Source: Telopea speciosissima (lineage: Eukaryota; Streptophyta; Magnoliopsida; Proteales; Proteaceae). From it: 64,000 bases of DNA. Below are positions 48,855 through 60,723 of the stretch, piece by piece. The DNA lies in the NCBI RefSeq assembly GCF_018873765.1, contig NC_057916.1, positions 28,309,501 to 28,373,500 of the forward strand. Direction: 5' to 3'. A model generated the notes under the pieces. It ran no database searches. It was not told the origin of the DNA and saw nothing but the letters and a program-made list of their open reading frames with translations. A program made the position numbers and the translations under genes. Numbering within the stretch: the stretch's first letter is position 1; the number at the start of each line of letters is the position of its first letter.

Positions 48855-51655
48855 TTAGAATTGGTACAAGCAGCTCCCATCGTCGCTCCTTGCTGTGGGA
48901 TCAAAGTTTGCTGCATTTGGGTCAGTGCAACCTTCTGGGACAGGAACGTTCACTTGTTGGGCTGCCTTGCCTGCATACACCACAATGCGAATGAAAAAAG
49001 AAAGAAGAAGGAAAAAGAAACTACAGAGAGTTTAAGAACACAGAATTGGGAAGAAGAAGAAGCTCCAGAATTGATTGATTTGAATTTGATTCTTTTACTA
49101 CCAAAAGTACCAACTACAAGCTCCTATACACATTCGTTTATTCCATAGAACTAATTAGTTCTTTCCCACCCAATTTTCCTCCCATCCATGACGGCCACTG
49201 CTAGGATGAAAAGGTGCTAACCATAGAAAGTTCCTCTGTCAATGGCATCCGAGTTGGCTTCTCCCAGGGCAGCCTCGCTCAAATACTTGTCGGCTAACTG
49301 CACTCTCTTGACATTCTCCTGCTCTTGGACCAGCATGTTACCATACTCGAGTAGCTTCTCCACTGTCATCTTGGGCTGTTCGAAGGTTGGAGGTCCTTCC
49401 TTGGAGTTCACCAACTTCTTCCCGATGCTGTCCACTCCAACACCTGATATCCACTTCCTCACCTCATCGTCGTACACTCTCGCCCTCAGAGCCCCAAAGA
49501 AGTCTGCAAGCAAAGCAACAAACAAAACCATTAATTATACCACTTGTTGGGACTTAGATAGATCAACTCATCCTTAAAAACTAACTATTAAAGAGAGGGT
49601 GTCCAAATCCTTATAAGTCCACTTGTTCAGACTTAGATAGATAAACCCATCCTTAAAACTAACTATTAAGGAGAGGGTGTTCAAATCCTTATAAGTCTTC
49701 TCATCGGCTACTCGCATGTGGGATAATTGTTGTAACCCAATAATCTCCCGGAGCATCATACATGGAAATTGAGATCTTCCCCGAAGAGTTTTTCTCAAAC
49801 TAGATTGAATAAAGCTTGAAGGTAAATTAATACCGATTGATTGGCCAGGGAAGGTGTCGACGATCTTGATGACATCTTCTTGGGGAACATTGTCGCTCTT
49901 GAAGATACCAGTGCAGACACCGATGCGATCGTCTCTGGTGGGAGCCCAGTAGAACTTCTCCATACGCCCATCACGGATGAGAGGGGCATAGAGTGTGGAG
50001 AAGTCGTTACCAGTGACGATGATGGGGACACGGGGGTTCTCCTCCTTGTTGTACATCCCTGGGAGCTGCACGCTTGTTGGGTTGTCAGCGATGTTCATTA
50101 GAGTGGCGTTCACCATCTGGTTGTTCACTGTGTATTGAGTGGTTCCACCCATCCTACCAGCTCCCGCGTCAAGATCGTTGATGAAGAGGCAGCACATCTT
50201 TCCCTTCCTGATTATGTCTGCTGCCTCACGGTATCTCTGCCTGATCAACTTTGCTGGTTCTCCGGCGTTCCCACTTTCCAATTCTCCGGCGCTCATCATA
50301 ATTGGACTGCACACCACGACATGTCATCGATCATCTAATCAACGATATATAATCCAATCAAATTGCTGAGGAATTATTGAAGATGAACTCACCTGATTCC
50401 CATCTTGGCAAAGACGAGTTCACACTGGAAAGATTTCCCCTGACCTTTGCCTCCCCAGATACCCAGGATGAGAGGAACCTGTACCCAGAAGATGTAAGAA
50501 TCCGACAATTTGATTCCCCAAAAAAAGACACCTATTTTTGACATAATTGAATGAAAGATACCAACCTTGATGTTGGGCAAGGACATGAAGTTCTTGGTGA
50601 TGTGAACGACAAGCTTGTCCATGAAAGAAGGAGCGATGTAGAAGCCATCCATGTTGTTGTCCAAGTATCTGAGAATGCAACAGGAAAGTTATGCAGCGAT
50701 TGCAAAGACATTAACAAAACAGAGTGGCGTACATGGGAGGAAATTGCTTACGTGCGAAGACCAGTGCTGAGGTACTCGTATGAACTCAAGACAGCGTAGT
50801 GGGTTCCACTTCCCGTGGGAGCTTGGAAGAGAGAGTCCACCATTCCCTTCCCTCTGGTGATGTCTTGTTGGTCGTCTGAGGTGTCGTAGGCCAACCCCTT
50901 CCATTTGTCCTTGTTAGTCTGTTTGCCCTCGTCGATTTCGGCAACCACCTTGAAACTTCCCGATGAGATCTTCGTGTGGGTGAAACTGGAACTCACCTTC
51001 TTCAAGCTGCTGCCCAAGAAGGCCGAGCTCGGGACTGAAGCTCCAGCACCAGAGCTGTGCAAGCTCAACTGCATCCAAGACAAACCCAACTCTTTATACC
51101 CAGAGTAACCAAGAAATTCAAACAGAATCACAGAGTTTATATGTTCCCGAAATAAAACTGAAACCGGAAAAGAAAATTTAGAAATAAAAAATGAGAAACC
51201 CATAAATGAAGCCAAAGGCGTCGAGAATTTCGGCGATCACGAATGGAAAATAGAAATACCCGTGAAAAAAAATAATAATGAGATGAAATTCAAACGAAAT
51301 TACAGATCGTCTCTCAAATCTCTAAATCCAACAGAACTCGAAAAAGCCAAATTAAGGGGCAAAAAATTCGGAAGAACTCATACTGAATCCAAAAAGAGGT
51401 TGAATTCGGACAAAAAGTAATTGAAAACAGATATACCCATGAATGGTCATTATAATTTTGAATGTATTTTGGACAAAAAAAAATGAAAGAAACCCAGCAA
51501 TTAAGAAGAGATCATGGAACTGTTCCCTCCTGCCATGTGAAATTGAAGCGAAAGAAAGAAGGAAGGATTGGTACAAACTACAAAGGGTGAAAAGGGCGGG
51601 AAGAATACAGTACCGGTGCTCTGTTAACAACTCCGATGGAGACAGCGGTAGCCAT
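48855..51655 (-). CDS. RCA: Rubisco activase, alpha form, copy A
   Basis: Seven exons on the minus strand: 51614-51655, 50752-51068, 50566-50668, 50393-50478, 49834-50306, 49222-49503 and 48855-48970. The lengths keep one frame and give 472 residues, the usual size of the long form. The protein is a chloroplast-stroma AAA+ ATPase that removes inhibitory sugar phosphates from Rubisco. It has an N-terminal transit peptide ([14 protein letters not shown] then a Ser-rich stretch), Walker A GGKGQGKS at about 163-170 and Walker [12 protein letters not shown] at about 221-231. The C-terminal extension ([20 protein letters not shown], then SCLYQF) has cysteines near 449 and 468. In Arabidopsis, two such cysteines let thioredoxin-f control the alpha form. 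All introns begin GT and end AG. A near-identical copy lies 6.8 kb away in the same orientation. Confidence 0.96.
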
Positions 51656-51707
51656 TGTGGGATCCGACTGGGTGTGATCGAAGGTGGAGCGAACTGAAAG
51701 GCTCAGT

Positions 51708-51743
<36 letters not shown>

Positions 51744-51960
51744 TAGACTCTTCTTGAGCAGAGAAGGTAAAGAGTATGAAAGGCTTATAACAGTGAGTTT
51801 GAGTGTGCAGATGAACTGGGGAATCCGGTGGTTTGCCTTACGAATTCCAACGGCCACACAATGGAGATTAGCTGCTCTGACACGTGGCGTCCTTATAGGT
51901 AAGCTATTGGTTAGGGATAAAATTACAAAATGGGGGCATCTCGCTACAAAAAGCCTTCCG
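51656..51960 (-). promoter_or_regulatory. promoter region of Rubisco activase copy A
   Basis: On the minus strand a TATA-like TTATAAG lies at 51784-51790, about 130 bp upstream of the start codon. A G-box (CACGTG at 51881-51886, within GCCACGTGTC) lies about 95 bp further up. Both are found at matching places in copy B. G-boxes are common in light-regulated photosynthesis genes. A CT/GA microsatellite at about 51711-51738 falls in the presumed 5' UTR. Confidence 0.6.
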
Positions 51961-52136
51961 TGGTCAAGGTTTAAGCTGTTCTCTTCTCCACTAAAATTTA
52001 GCTTCCTCTTTAAAAGAAAATGAAACTATTTTTCTTAATTAGTATTAGAAAACAAAAATAAAACCTAAATTTTATTCAGATTCTCTTACCCCAAAAAAAA
52101 TTATTCAGAATCCAAGCGTATTTTTATCTGCACCTT

Positions 52137-52282
52137 CATTTCCTATCCGCTCCATTTCCCTAAATTCCTCTAATAGAGGGAGATGGACCCCACCTGGGCA
52201 GTGTATTCGGGTAGGGGTAGGGTGATCATTTTTACCCCTTCTATTAGAGGAATTTGGGAAAATGGATCTGCCTAGGAAATGG
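52137..52282. repeat. short foldback element
   Basis: TTTCCCTAAATTCCTCTAAT and its reverse (near 52237-52256) form the arms. The core (GGGTAGGGGTAGGGTGATCA) resembles those of the foldbacks at 94-190 and 55253-55433. Confidence 0.65.
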
Positions 52283-55252
52283 AACAAATAAATGTCCGAA
52301 TCCAATCTATGATAAATGAGAGAAGACCCATTCGAGGGAGTACTAGTGCTTTAGAGAGAGAGAGGATGCTTCTTTTACATTAACCTAGTTCCTTTTTTGC
52401 TTTGTTTACGGGTCATAAGTTGTTCTCTTTGTTTCTCCTTCCCTTGTGTTTTTCGTTACTGTCTACCTTGTTGCGTCTTTCTTCCTTTTCTGATGTCTTC
52501 TTCCTTACCTTCTAAATCAAAAATAGAAATTAGATCTCTAAGTGTTGTAATATAATAAGATGAGCAAAAAGTAGAAGACTAGAAATATAACATAACAACT
52601 AGTAAATATAAGACTTATCTGTTTGTATGGCAGGTGTACGACACGTGCATGACATGTACAACATGTATGTTAATGCATATGGATGATGTTCAAATGTATA
52701 ACATGCATGTATATATGATGATGTTGGCATGTATGGTGATGCAGGTGCATATGTATAATACGATGGCAGAATGATGATGAATGTATGAAATGCATGCATG
52801 TTTGTGAAGATGCTAACATGGCAGCCAGTTGAGTGATTTGGCATGTAGTGTTGACATGGACCTTGAGATGGTGTGCATGGAGGCCAAGCATGTGGAGTAA
52901 AATGGTGTGATGCATGCGCATGGGGATATGCTATGAATGGATAAGATGAACCAATGATGATGGTTATGTATGATAAGAGATGCATAGAAAGTGTTGACGT
53001 GGCATCATTTGGTTTGATGTGGCCTTTAGACAAAGGAGGTGGCAGCCACATAGGCACACTGCCCAGGTGGATAGTCACAGAGACTCGGCCATGACAGCAG
53101 GCTGTAGCACCCACAACACCATCAAGTAGCAAGGTGGCATGGGGCATGGCACCCATGCGCTGGGCGGCATGCTCGCAGAGGCCCCCGCGCATGGGATGCT
53201 GATGCTGTGCCAGCCTTGAGGCTTATGAAGGGCATTGTTGGTACTTTATCAAAAAAAAAAAAAAGGGGCATAGTTGGTATGGGCATATGGTCGAACCAGT
53301 GGCATCTCTCCACACTTGGCCAAAATTTTGGCTTGAAAATTGGGAGTTCTCGGCAACCTTATCACTGAGAAACATTTTTTGATCCATATGAATAGTTTCA
53401 GAGTGTTAATGGCCCTCGGATGGGTTCCCATCTCCTAAGATTCCATATCGATGCGTTAAATGAAAGCCAAATTTGATATGATTTCTATTTTAATTTCAGA
53501 TTGATTTCAAGAAATAGTCAACAAGTATTTGTTTTTTTGTTCTGGTTGTATCAATCTGAAATATTTCAAGAATGAAAAATCCATTTGATAGTTTAATTTT
53601 TGAGAATAAATTCTCACTATTACTTTGGGAGATGGTGGAAGTAGTGGTGGTGGTAGCACTAGCGGACCAACGGTGATGCTGGTAACAATGATGGTGGCGG
53701 GGAGGTGATGCTGGTGGTGGCGATGATGGCAACGGGGCAGTGGTGGTTGTGACTTGTGAGACCATTAGGAGAAGAAGAAAAGTAGTGTTTTATTTTAACA
53801 TAAAATTACTATTTTACCCATTAAATTAACCATGTGCTCATTAAAGAGCAAGAGTGAAATCAATTTTAATTTCAAAAACAGAATTTCTATTCCTTATGAT
53901 TTTTATTTCAGTGAGATAAAGTGCAAAAATCAAACCAAACAATTTCCCAAATAGAATTCACCGCATGAAATTGTAACAAAAATCATACCAAATCAGGCCC
54001 TAATTGTTGTGTTACACCATCTTTCGGTGTTTTGCGGTCGCACGGTGTGCAACAAAGAGATGCCATTAATTGGCTGAGACATGTCATATTTCGTGTGATG
54101 GATGCACTCAAATCCGAAGGTTAATATCTCGCACGTCGGGAATCTCTTAATCTAGGTACTCAAAATTGAGCCGACAAGGCTCGTTACAAACAGAAACTCA
54201 CGTCAACACCTCCTGCGATTCCCCATATCACGAAAATTAGACTCAAATTGACTGTTTTGCCACTGAAAGTTCAATTTAGCATAACTTGCTCATTCTAGGT
54301 CTAAATTGAAAGATTGAAATCGTTATTTTTCAAGAAAAACGATGAGAAGAGAATGGGAGTGCTTGTGGAAGCTCAAATACACCCTTTTGCACATATTTTG
54401 AAGGAGAAGCTTGTTTTGTACATTTGGAACATTGATTGCAGTCAATTCTTTCTATTACATCAATTGAATTCCCACGAGCATGGGGAAGATGGTGGTGATG
54501 GTGTTGTGAGCATTGGTCTTCAAGTGGCTAGTCCACTTAAGTGAAATCTTCCATATTTTCATTTGCAAATCCTAAGTTGAGTTGAATTTGATGTATATGC
54601 CTAGTTGATCATTGTGAGGTTTAGAGAATTCAATTTTATCATTTTATTTGCATTGTAAGGGACCTTGGAATGCATGCTTCCAAGGTGTTTGACAAAAAGT
54701 CTAGTAATGGCTAGTCCCTCATAGTTGAAGTTGTGAGTGGTTAGGGTTGTACCCTTTAGCCTTTGTATTATCAAGGACAAAAACACTATAACCTGGACTG
54801 TGGGAGCAGTCATTTTGAGTTGAGTATTGAACAAATACGAAACCCCATAGGGTGTATTGCTCTGTGCATATAGGCATTTTGCGTGCATATAGGCATTTTG
54901 ACGAACCCCGTAAACTTGTGTGTTGTGATTGTTTGCCTTGATTAGAAGTGTTGAAGTGTGTAGAATAAGTGTGCATCTCCTAAAAGGCCTAACCAATCTT
55001 GGTGGTAGGCGGAAATGCACACCAATTGTAGATGGTAAAATTGGGATTGCCCCAACCAATTGTGTATTGCAGTGTTTGAAGAGTTAGTAGTATAGTGACA
55101 ATGGACTGCAAGGTTTTATTTATTTAAAAAAAAAAAAAGAGCCTATTATTCAACCCCCACCCCCCACCTCTTGGTAGTGAAGTTGGTTCAACAATTTTTA
55201 CCTTCACCTGAAAAGTTAAGGTTAAAGCCTACCGGACACTTCATTAGCAATT
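52283..55252. other. intergenic region between the activase copies
   Basis: No gene was seen. About 52600-53000 is rich in ATG/CATG/TGATG words and poor in C on the plus strand, which leaves a long but low-complexity minus-strand open frame (52599-53192) that I do not accept as a gene. About 53640-53760 is rich in GGTGGTGATG-type words. The rest is AT-rich. An A run lies at about 55126-55138. Confidence 0.5.
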
Positions 55253-55433
55253 TGGATCCTCTACTGCCGCCTAACCGTCCGGCTTGTGTGCTTCCTCACA
55301 CAGGCAGGACCGCAATGACCTCCCTACCCACTGCCCGAGTGCCCTGCCCGGGTGGGGTAGGGCGGTCACTGCACCCCTGCCTGTGTGAGGAAGCACACAG
55401 GCAGGATGGTCAGGCGGCAGTAGAGGATCAAAA
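55253..55433. repeat. short foldback element with near-perfect arms
   Basis: The arms of about 50 bp (GATCCTCTACTGCCGCC through TGTGTGCTTCCTCACACAGG and the reverse) are almost identical. The core contains CCCGGGTGGGGTAGGGCGG. It lies just downstream of activase copy B. Confidence 0.75.
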
Positions 55434-55686
55434 TGCTGACCTTGAGCCACAATCTCCACGGTAAGCAAGGGTGGACAGACAGGAAGGGTAGTTTAAAACT
55501 GAGCAAAAGTATACATTACAAATCAAAATTACATGATAACTAATTTTAGACAACAGAGATTTTGATTTATATATAAATTATCCGACTGTTTCTCGTTTGC
55601 TTAGGAAACATAAACGTTTTATTATCCTTCCTTGAGCATAGGCATTGAGGCACAGTTCCTAATTTCTTACAAAAGCAAGAAGACCC

Positions 55687-58454
55687 TTAGAGTTGGTACG
55701 AGCAGCTACCATTGTCGCTCCTTGCTGTGGGATCAAAGTTTGTTGCATTAGGGTCGGTGCAACCTTCTGGGACTGGAACGTTCACTTGTTGGGCGGCTTT
55801 GCCTGCATACACCACAATGGGAAAGAAAGAAGAAAGAAAAAGAGGGTTTAAGAACACAGAATTGGGAAGAAGACGAAGCTCTTGAATTGATTTGATTTGA
55901 TTCTTTGACTACCAAAAGTACCAACTACAAGCTCCTATAGACATTCGTTCATTCCAGTAATATCCATGAGAATTCCAGATTCAAACGAAACAAACGTCCC
56001 AATTAAATTAAATAGGTTCTTTCCCACCCCATTTTTCTGCCATCCATGAAGGCCATTGCTAGGATGAAAGGGTGCTAACCATAGAAAGTTCCTCTGTCAA
56101 TGGCATCCGAGTTGGCTTCTCCCAGGGCAGCCTCGCTCAAATACTTGTCGGCTAACTGCACTCTCTTGACATTCTCCTGCTCTTGGACCAGCATGTTACC
56201 ATACTCGAGTAGCTTCTCCAGAGTCATCTTAGGCTGTTCGAAGGTTGGAGGTCCTTCCTTGGAGTTCACCAACTTCTTCCCGATGGTGTCCACTCCAACA
56301 CCTGATATCCACTTCCTCACCTCATCGTCGTACACTCTCGCCCTCAGAGCCCCAAAGAAATCTGCAAGCAAAGCAACAAACAAAACCATTAATTATACCA
56401 TTTGTTAGGACTTGGATAGATCAACTATAAATCCACTTATTGGGAATTAGATAGATAAACCCATCCTTAAAAGCTAACTATTAAGGGGAGGGTGTCTAAA
56501 TCCTTATAAGTCTTCTCATCGGCTACTCGCATGTGGGATAATTGTTGTAACCCCATAATCCCCCGGAGCATACATGAGAATTGAGATCTTCCCACAGGAG
56601 TTTTTCTCAAACTAGCTGAAACCTGAATGGTGGTATAGATTGAATAAAGCTTGAAGGTAAATTAATACCGATTGATTGGCCAGGGAAGGTGTCGACGATC
56701 TTGATGACATCTTCTTGGGGAACATTGTCGCTCTTGAAGATACCAGTGCAGACACCGATGCGATCGTCTCTGGTGGGAGCCCAGTAGAACTTCTCCATAC
56801 GCCCATCACGGATGAGAGGGGCATAGAGTGTGGAGAAGTCGTTACCAGTGACGATGATGGGGACACGGGGGTTCTCCTCCTTGTTGTACATCCCTGGGAG
56901 CTGCACGCTTGTTGGGTTGTCAGCGATGTTCATTAGAGTGGCGTTCACCATCTGGTTGTTCACTGTGTATTGAGTGGTTCCACCCATCCTACCAGCTCCC
57001 GCGTCAAGATCGTTGATGAAGAGGCAGCACATCTTTCCCTTCCTGATTATGTCTGCTGCCTCACGGTATCTCTGCCTGATCAACTTTGCTGGTTCTCCGG
57101 CGTTCCCACTTTCCAATTCTCCGGCGCTCATCATAATTGGACTGCACACCACGACATGTCATCGATCATCTAATCAACGATATATAATCCAATCAAATTG
57201 CTGAGGAATTATTGAAGATGAACTCACCTGATTCCCATCTTGGCAAAGACGAGTTCACACTGGAAAGATTTCCCCTGACCTTTGCCTCCCCAGATACCCA
57301 GGATGAGAGGAACCTGTACCCAGAAGATGTAAGAATCCGACAATTTGATTCCCCAAAAAAAGACACCTATTTTTGACATAATTGAATGAAAGATACCAAC
57401 CTTGATGTTGGGCAAGGACATGAAGTTCTTGGTGATGTGAACGACAAGCTTGTCCATGAAAGAAGGAGCGATGTAGAAGCCATCCATGTTGTTGTCCAAG
57501 TATCTGAGAATGCAACAGGAAAGTTATGCAGCGATTGCAAAGACATTAACAAAACAGAGTGGCGTACATGGGAGGAAATTGCTTACGTGCGAAGACCAGT
57601 GCTGAGGTACTCGTATGAACTCAAGACAGCGTAGTGGGTTCCACTTCCCGTGGGAGCTTGGAAGAGAGAGTCCACCATTCCCTTCCCTCTGGTGATGTCT
57701 TGTTGGTCGTCTGAGGTGTCGTAGGCCAACCCCTTCCATTTGTCCTTGTTAGTCTGTTTGCCCTCGTCGATTTCGGCAACCACCTTGAAACTTCCCGATG
57801 AGATCTTCGTGTGGGTGAAACTGGAACTCACCTTCTTCAAGCTGCTGCCCAAGAATGCCGAGCTCGGGACTGAAGTTCCAGCACCAGAGCTGTGCAAGCT
57901 CAACTGCATCCAAAACAAACCCAACTCTTTATACCCAAAGTAACCAAGAAATTCAAACAGAATCACAGAGTATATATGTTCCCGAAATAAAACTGAAACC
58001 GGAAAAGAAAATTTAGACAAAAAAAATTGAAAGGCGTCGTGAATTTCGGCGATCACCAATGGAAAATTGAAATACCCATGAACAAAAATAATACAGGGAT
58101 GAAATTCAAACGAAACTATAGATTCTCTCTCTCATCTCTAAATCCCACAGAACTCGGAAAAGGAAAATTGAGGAACAAAAAATTCGGAAGAACTCGTACT
58201 TAACCGAAGAGGTTGAAAACAGATAAACCCATGAATGATCATTATGATTTTGAATGTACTTTGGAGAAAAAAACGAAAGAAACCCAACAATTCAGAAGAG
58301 ATGGTGGAACTATTTCCCTTCTGCCATGTGAAATTGAAAAGAAAGAAAGAAAGAAAGAAACAAGCAAGGATTGGTACAAAAGGTGAAAAGGGCGGGAAGA
58401 ACACAGTACCGGTGCTCTGTTAACAGCTCCGACGGTGGAAATGGCGGTAGCCAT
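55687..58454 (-). CDS. RCA: Rubisco activase, alpha form, copy B
   Basis: Seven exons on the minus strand: 58410-58454, 57587-57903, 57401-57503, 57228-57313, 56669-57141, 56080-56361 and 55687-55802. They give 473 residues in one frame. The architecture is as in copy A: transit peptide ([15 protein letters not shown]), Walker A GGKGQGKS at 164-171, Walker B around 222-232, and a redox-type tail ([20 protein letters not shown] then SCSYQL) with cysteines near 450 and 469. It is chloroplast-targeted and ATP-dependent, acting on Rubisco. Exon 1, the start of exon 2, exons 6-7, introns 1, 5 and 6 and the flanks differ from copy A. The block from late exon 2 through exon 5 looks identical, introns included. 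No retained splice site for a short beta form was evident. Confidence 0.96.
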
Positions 58455-58800
58455 AGTGGGATCCGACTGGCTGTGATCGAAGGTGGAGCGAACTGAAAGG
58501 CGCAGAAGCGCAGGGCGTGCGAGCCTCTCTCTCTCTCTCTCTTGAGTGATGGATCTTCTTGAGCAGATAAGGTGCTGAGTAGGAAAGGCTTATAACAGTG
58601 TGAGTTTGAGTGTGCAGATGAAGTGAGGAATCCTGTGGTTTTGGCTTGCGAATTCCAACGGCCACACAATGGAGATTAGATGGTTTGAGCTCTGACACGT
58701 GGCGCAATTTTAGGTAAGCCGTGGTTGGGGATAAAATTACAAAATGGAGGGTTCTCGCAACTAAGTGCCTTCTGCGGTTAAGGTTTAAGCTGTTCTCTTC
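58455..58800 (-). promoter_or_regulatory. promoter region of Rubisco activase copy B
   Basis: A TATA-like TTATAAG (58589-58595, minus strand) and a G-box CACGTG (58696-58701) sit at the same spacing as in copy A, and AAGCTGTTCTCTTCTCCACT is shared near 58785. The conserved block between copies reaches about 58830, which fits a tandem duplication that included the promoter. Confidence 0.6.
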
Positions 58801-58830
58801 TCCACTAAAATTTAGCTTCCTCTATTACCA

Positions 58831-59433
58831 CAGGATACCCTTTAAGTTAGAAATAAAATTAAATGAAATTATTTCTTATTAAAAACATTTAAAATAAAAA
58901 TGAATCCTAAATTTTATTCAGATTCCAATCTATGACAAGTGAGACGTGGTGATGAGCAGGTCTATTTTTTCTTCATTTATTTATCTTTTGTCCTCTTTAG
59001 TTTATTTGTTTTTTGTATGGAATGATAGGTCTTTATTGGTTTGTCTAGTTCTTCCAAATGTGAGGCATACATGATACAATCCTCTGGCCATCAGATGGAA
59101 GTGGATCACTGGATCCCATTTTTTTCTGGCCACCATTGGCCTTGGCTGAATGCTAGGAACAATTCAAGGTATTTCAGACCTTTAAAAAATAGTGGAATAA
59201 AAATGACCCTAAATTAGTAGGTGTTTCCTTCATCGTGATTCTCCATATAATAAAGAGTAATAATGACCCTAGATTAGTAGGTGTTTCCTTCACCGTGATT
59301 CTCCATATAAGAAACTTGTAGCACCCATATTTCAAAAATTGTCTCACAAAATATCTCTTTTTGGTTACTAAACCTCATTCTTCATGGGTAAAAATATAAC
59401 GAAAACTTTACACATGACCCTGAGAGATTTCCA

Positions 59434-59464
<31 letters not shown>

Positions 59465-60723
59465 GGGTAAGGAATTTTCCAGTCTTATTTGATATTTATA
59501 ATAATACTAAACCATGTGATTATGTAATATTTCTAAAGCAAGAGAGACAATTTTGTAGGAGTAATTCATAACATAGCTCAGAAAGCGAGATTTGGTAAAA
59601 CAAGATGTTGCTTTAACTGATAACATTAATACATTATAGAGTACTACTCGTAATATTCTACCTCTTAATCTATTAAAATATCTTAACTTATTAATTAAAA
59701 AAATACAAGAAAAAATTTTATAAATGTATACACATCAATGTAATAGTAGTGGGCAAGAGATCATCGTTGCTTGGCCGTGTAACCCTGAACTAACGTAGGG
59801 GCATCAACAAAGATGAGATTTTGATATTAGAAGGGGCTAGGTAGTAATTTTGCATACTCCTATGTCTGGGTGCAAGAGCCACACAATCAAGCAACATTCT
59901 TTTTCCCCAATAGTTTAATAAACATGTTAAGATAATATGTAAGGTATATTACCATAGGATCGATTTTTCCTCAAGCCATGGTGAAGGAAGAATTTTTTTC
60001 ATTGATGATGCATTTGGATGGATGTCAAGGAGTAATGAAAGGTATTTCGAACCTCAAACAAATAACGGGAGAGTAATAATGATCCTAGATCTGTGAGTGT
60101 TTTCTTTACTGTGCGTAAAGAAAAACTTTCTCCATTATCAAATGTATAAAAAATAAAAATATAAACATAATAACATATTTTAGGGGCAGAGGATTAAAGT
60201 AAAAGTAAAACTGAAGTGAGTTAGGCTCTTGGATAATGAATAGACCCCAATTCCAAAATGAATACGTTTGTAGTTTAGGAGCTCCAGTCACTAACTTCTT
60301 CCCACAACAAAAATTTCTTGTGTACTTGTTAGCTGTTTTTGGTAGTCTATATTATCATGGAACCGTACTCGGGACAAAGGTAGAGGCCGCACTGCAGGGA
60401 CTTGAATGAATGCTGCCAGTGTAGAATAGAATCCCCCACGCCAAGCCAACAGGAATACAGGATGGGGCGCTGCACGGTTTGTATGCTAAAGAGCGCACTT
60501 ATCAGGGAGGAGAGAGAGTTTGAGACGGCACATGATACCGGCAGCATGTCCATCATTTTCCCTTATTTTATGCTTCACTTTTAACTAGTTTCTTTGGAAA
60601 ATGGAAAACTTGATTTGGAAAGTTGGTAACCATAGAACGGTTCAGAAAACAATGGATCAAATATTGTGTGTTTGCTACTTAAGAAAAAAAAAAAAGATAC
60701 ATCTAATAGTAAAGAATGATAAA
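58831..60723. other. intergenic region
   Basis: No gene was supported. It holds a long T run at about 59438-59464 and a tandem pair of a 60-bp unit at 59201-59310 (AATGACCCTAAATTAGTAGG and on). A related sequence lies at about 60020-60100. A more GC-rich patch at 60360-60550 stands out, but neither strand gave a recognisable product. Confidence 0.5.
59201..59310. repeat. 60-bp tandem duplication
   Basis: Two adjacent units, each containing AATGACCCTA, TTAGTAGGTGTTTCCTTCA and GTGATTCTCCATATAA, differ at a few positions. Confidence 0.8.

Noticed and set aside
52599-53192. 197-codon open frame on the minus strand
   Set aside because: It comes from a C-poor, repetitive stretch. The residues are a monotonous mix of His, Met, Thr and Pro with no domain, and no splice or start context supports it.
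60347-60590. GC-rich patch, possibly organellar or exonic
   Set aside because: It differs in composition from its surroundings, but no reading gave a recognisable protein, RNA or plastid/mitochondrial gene.
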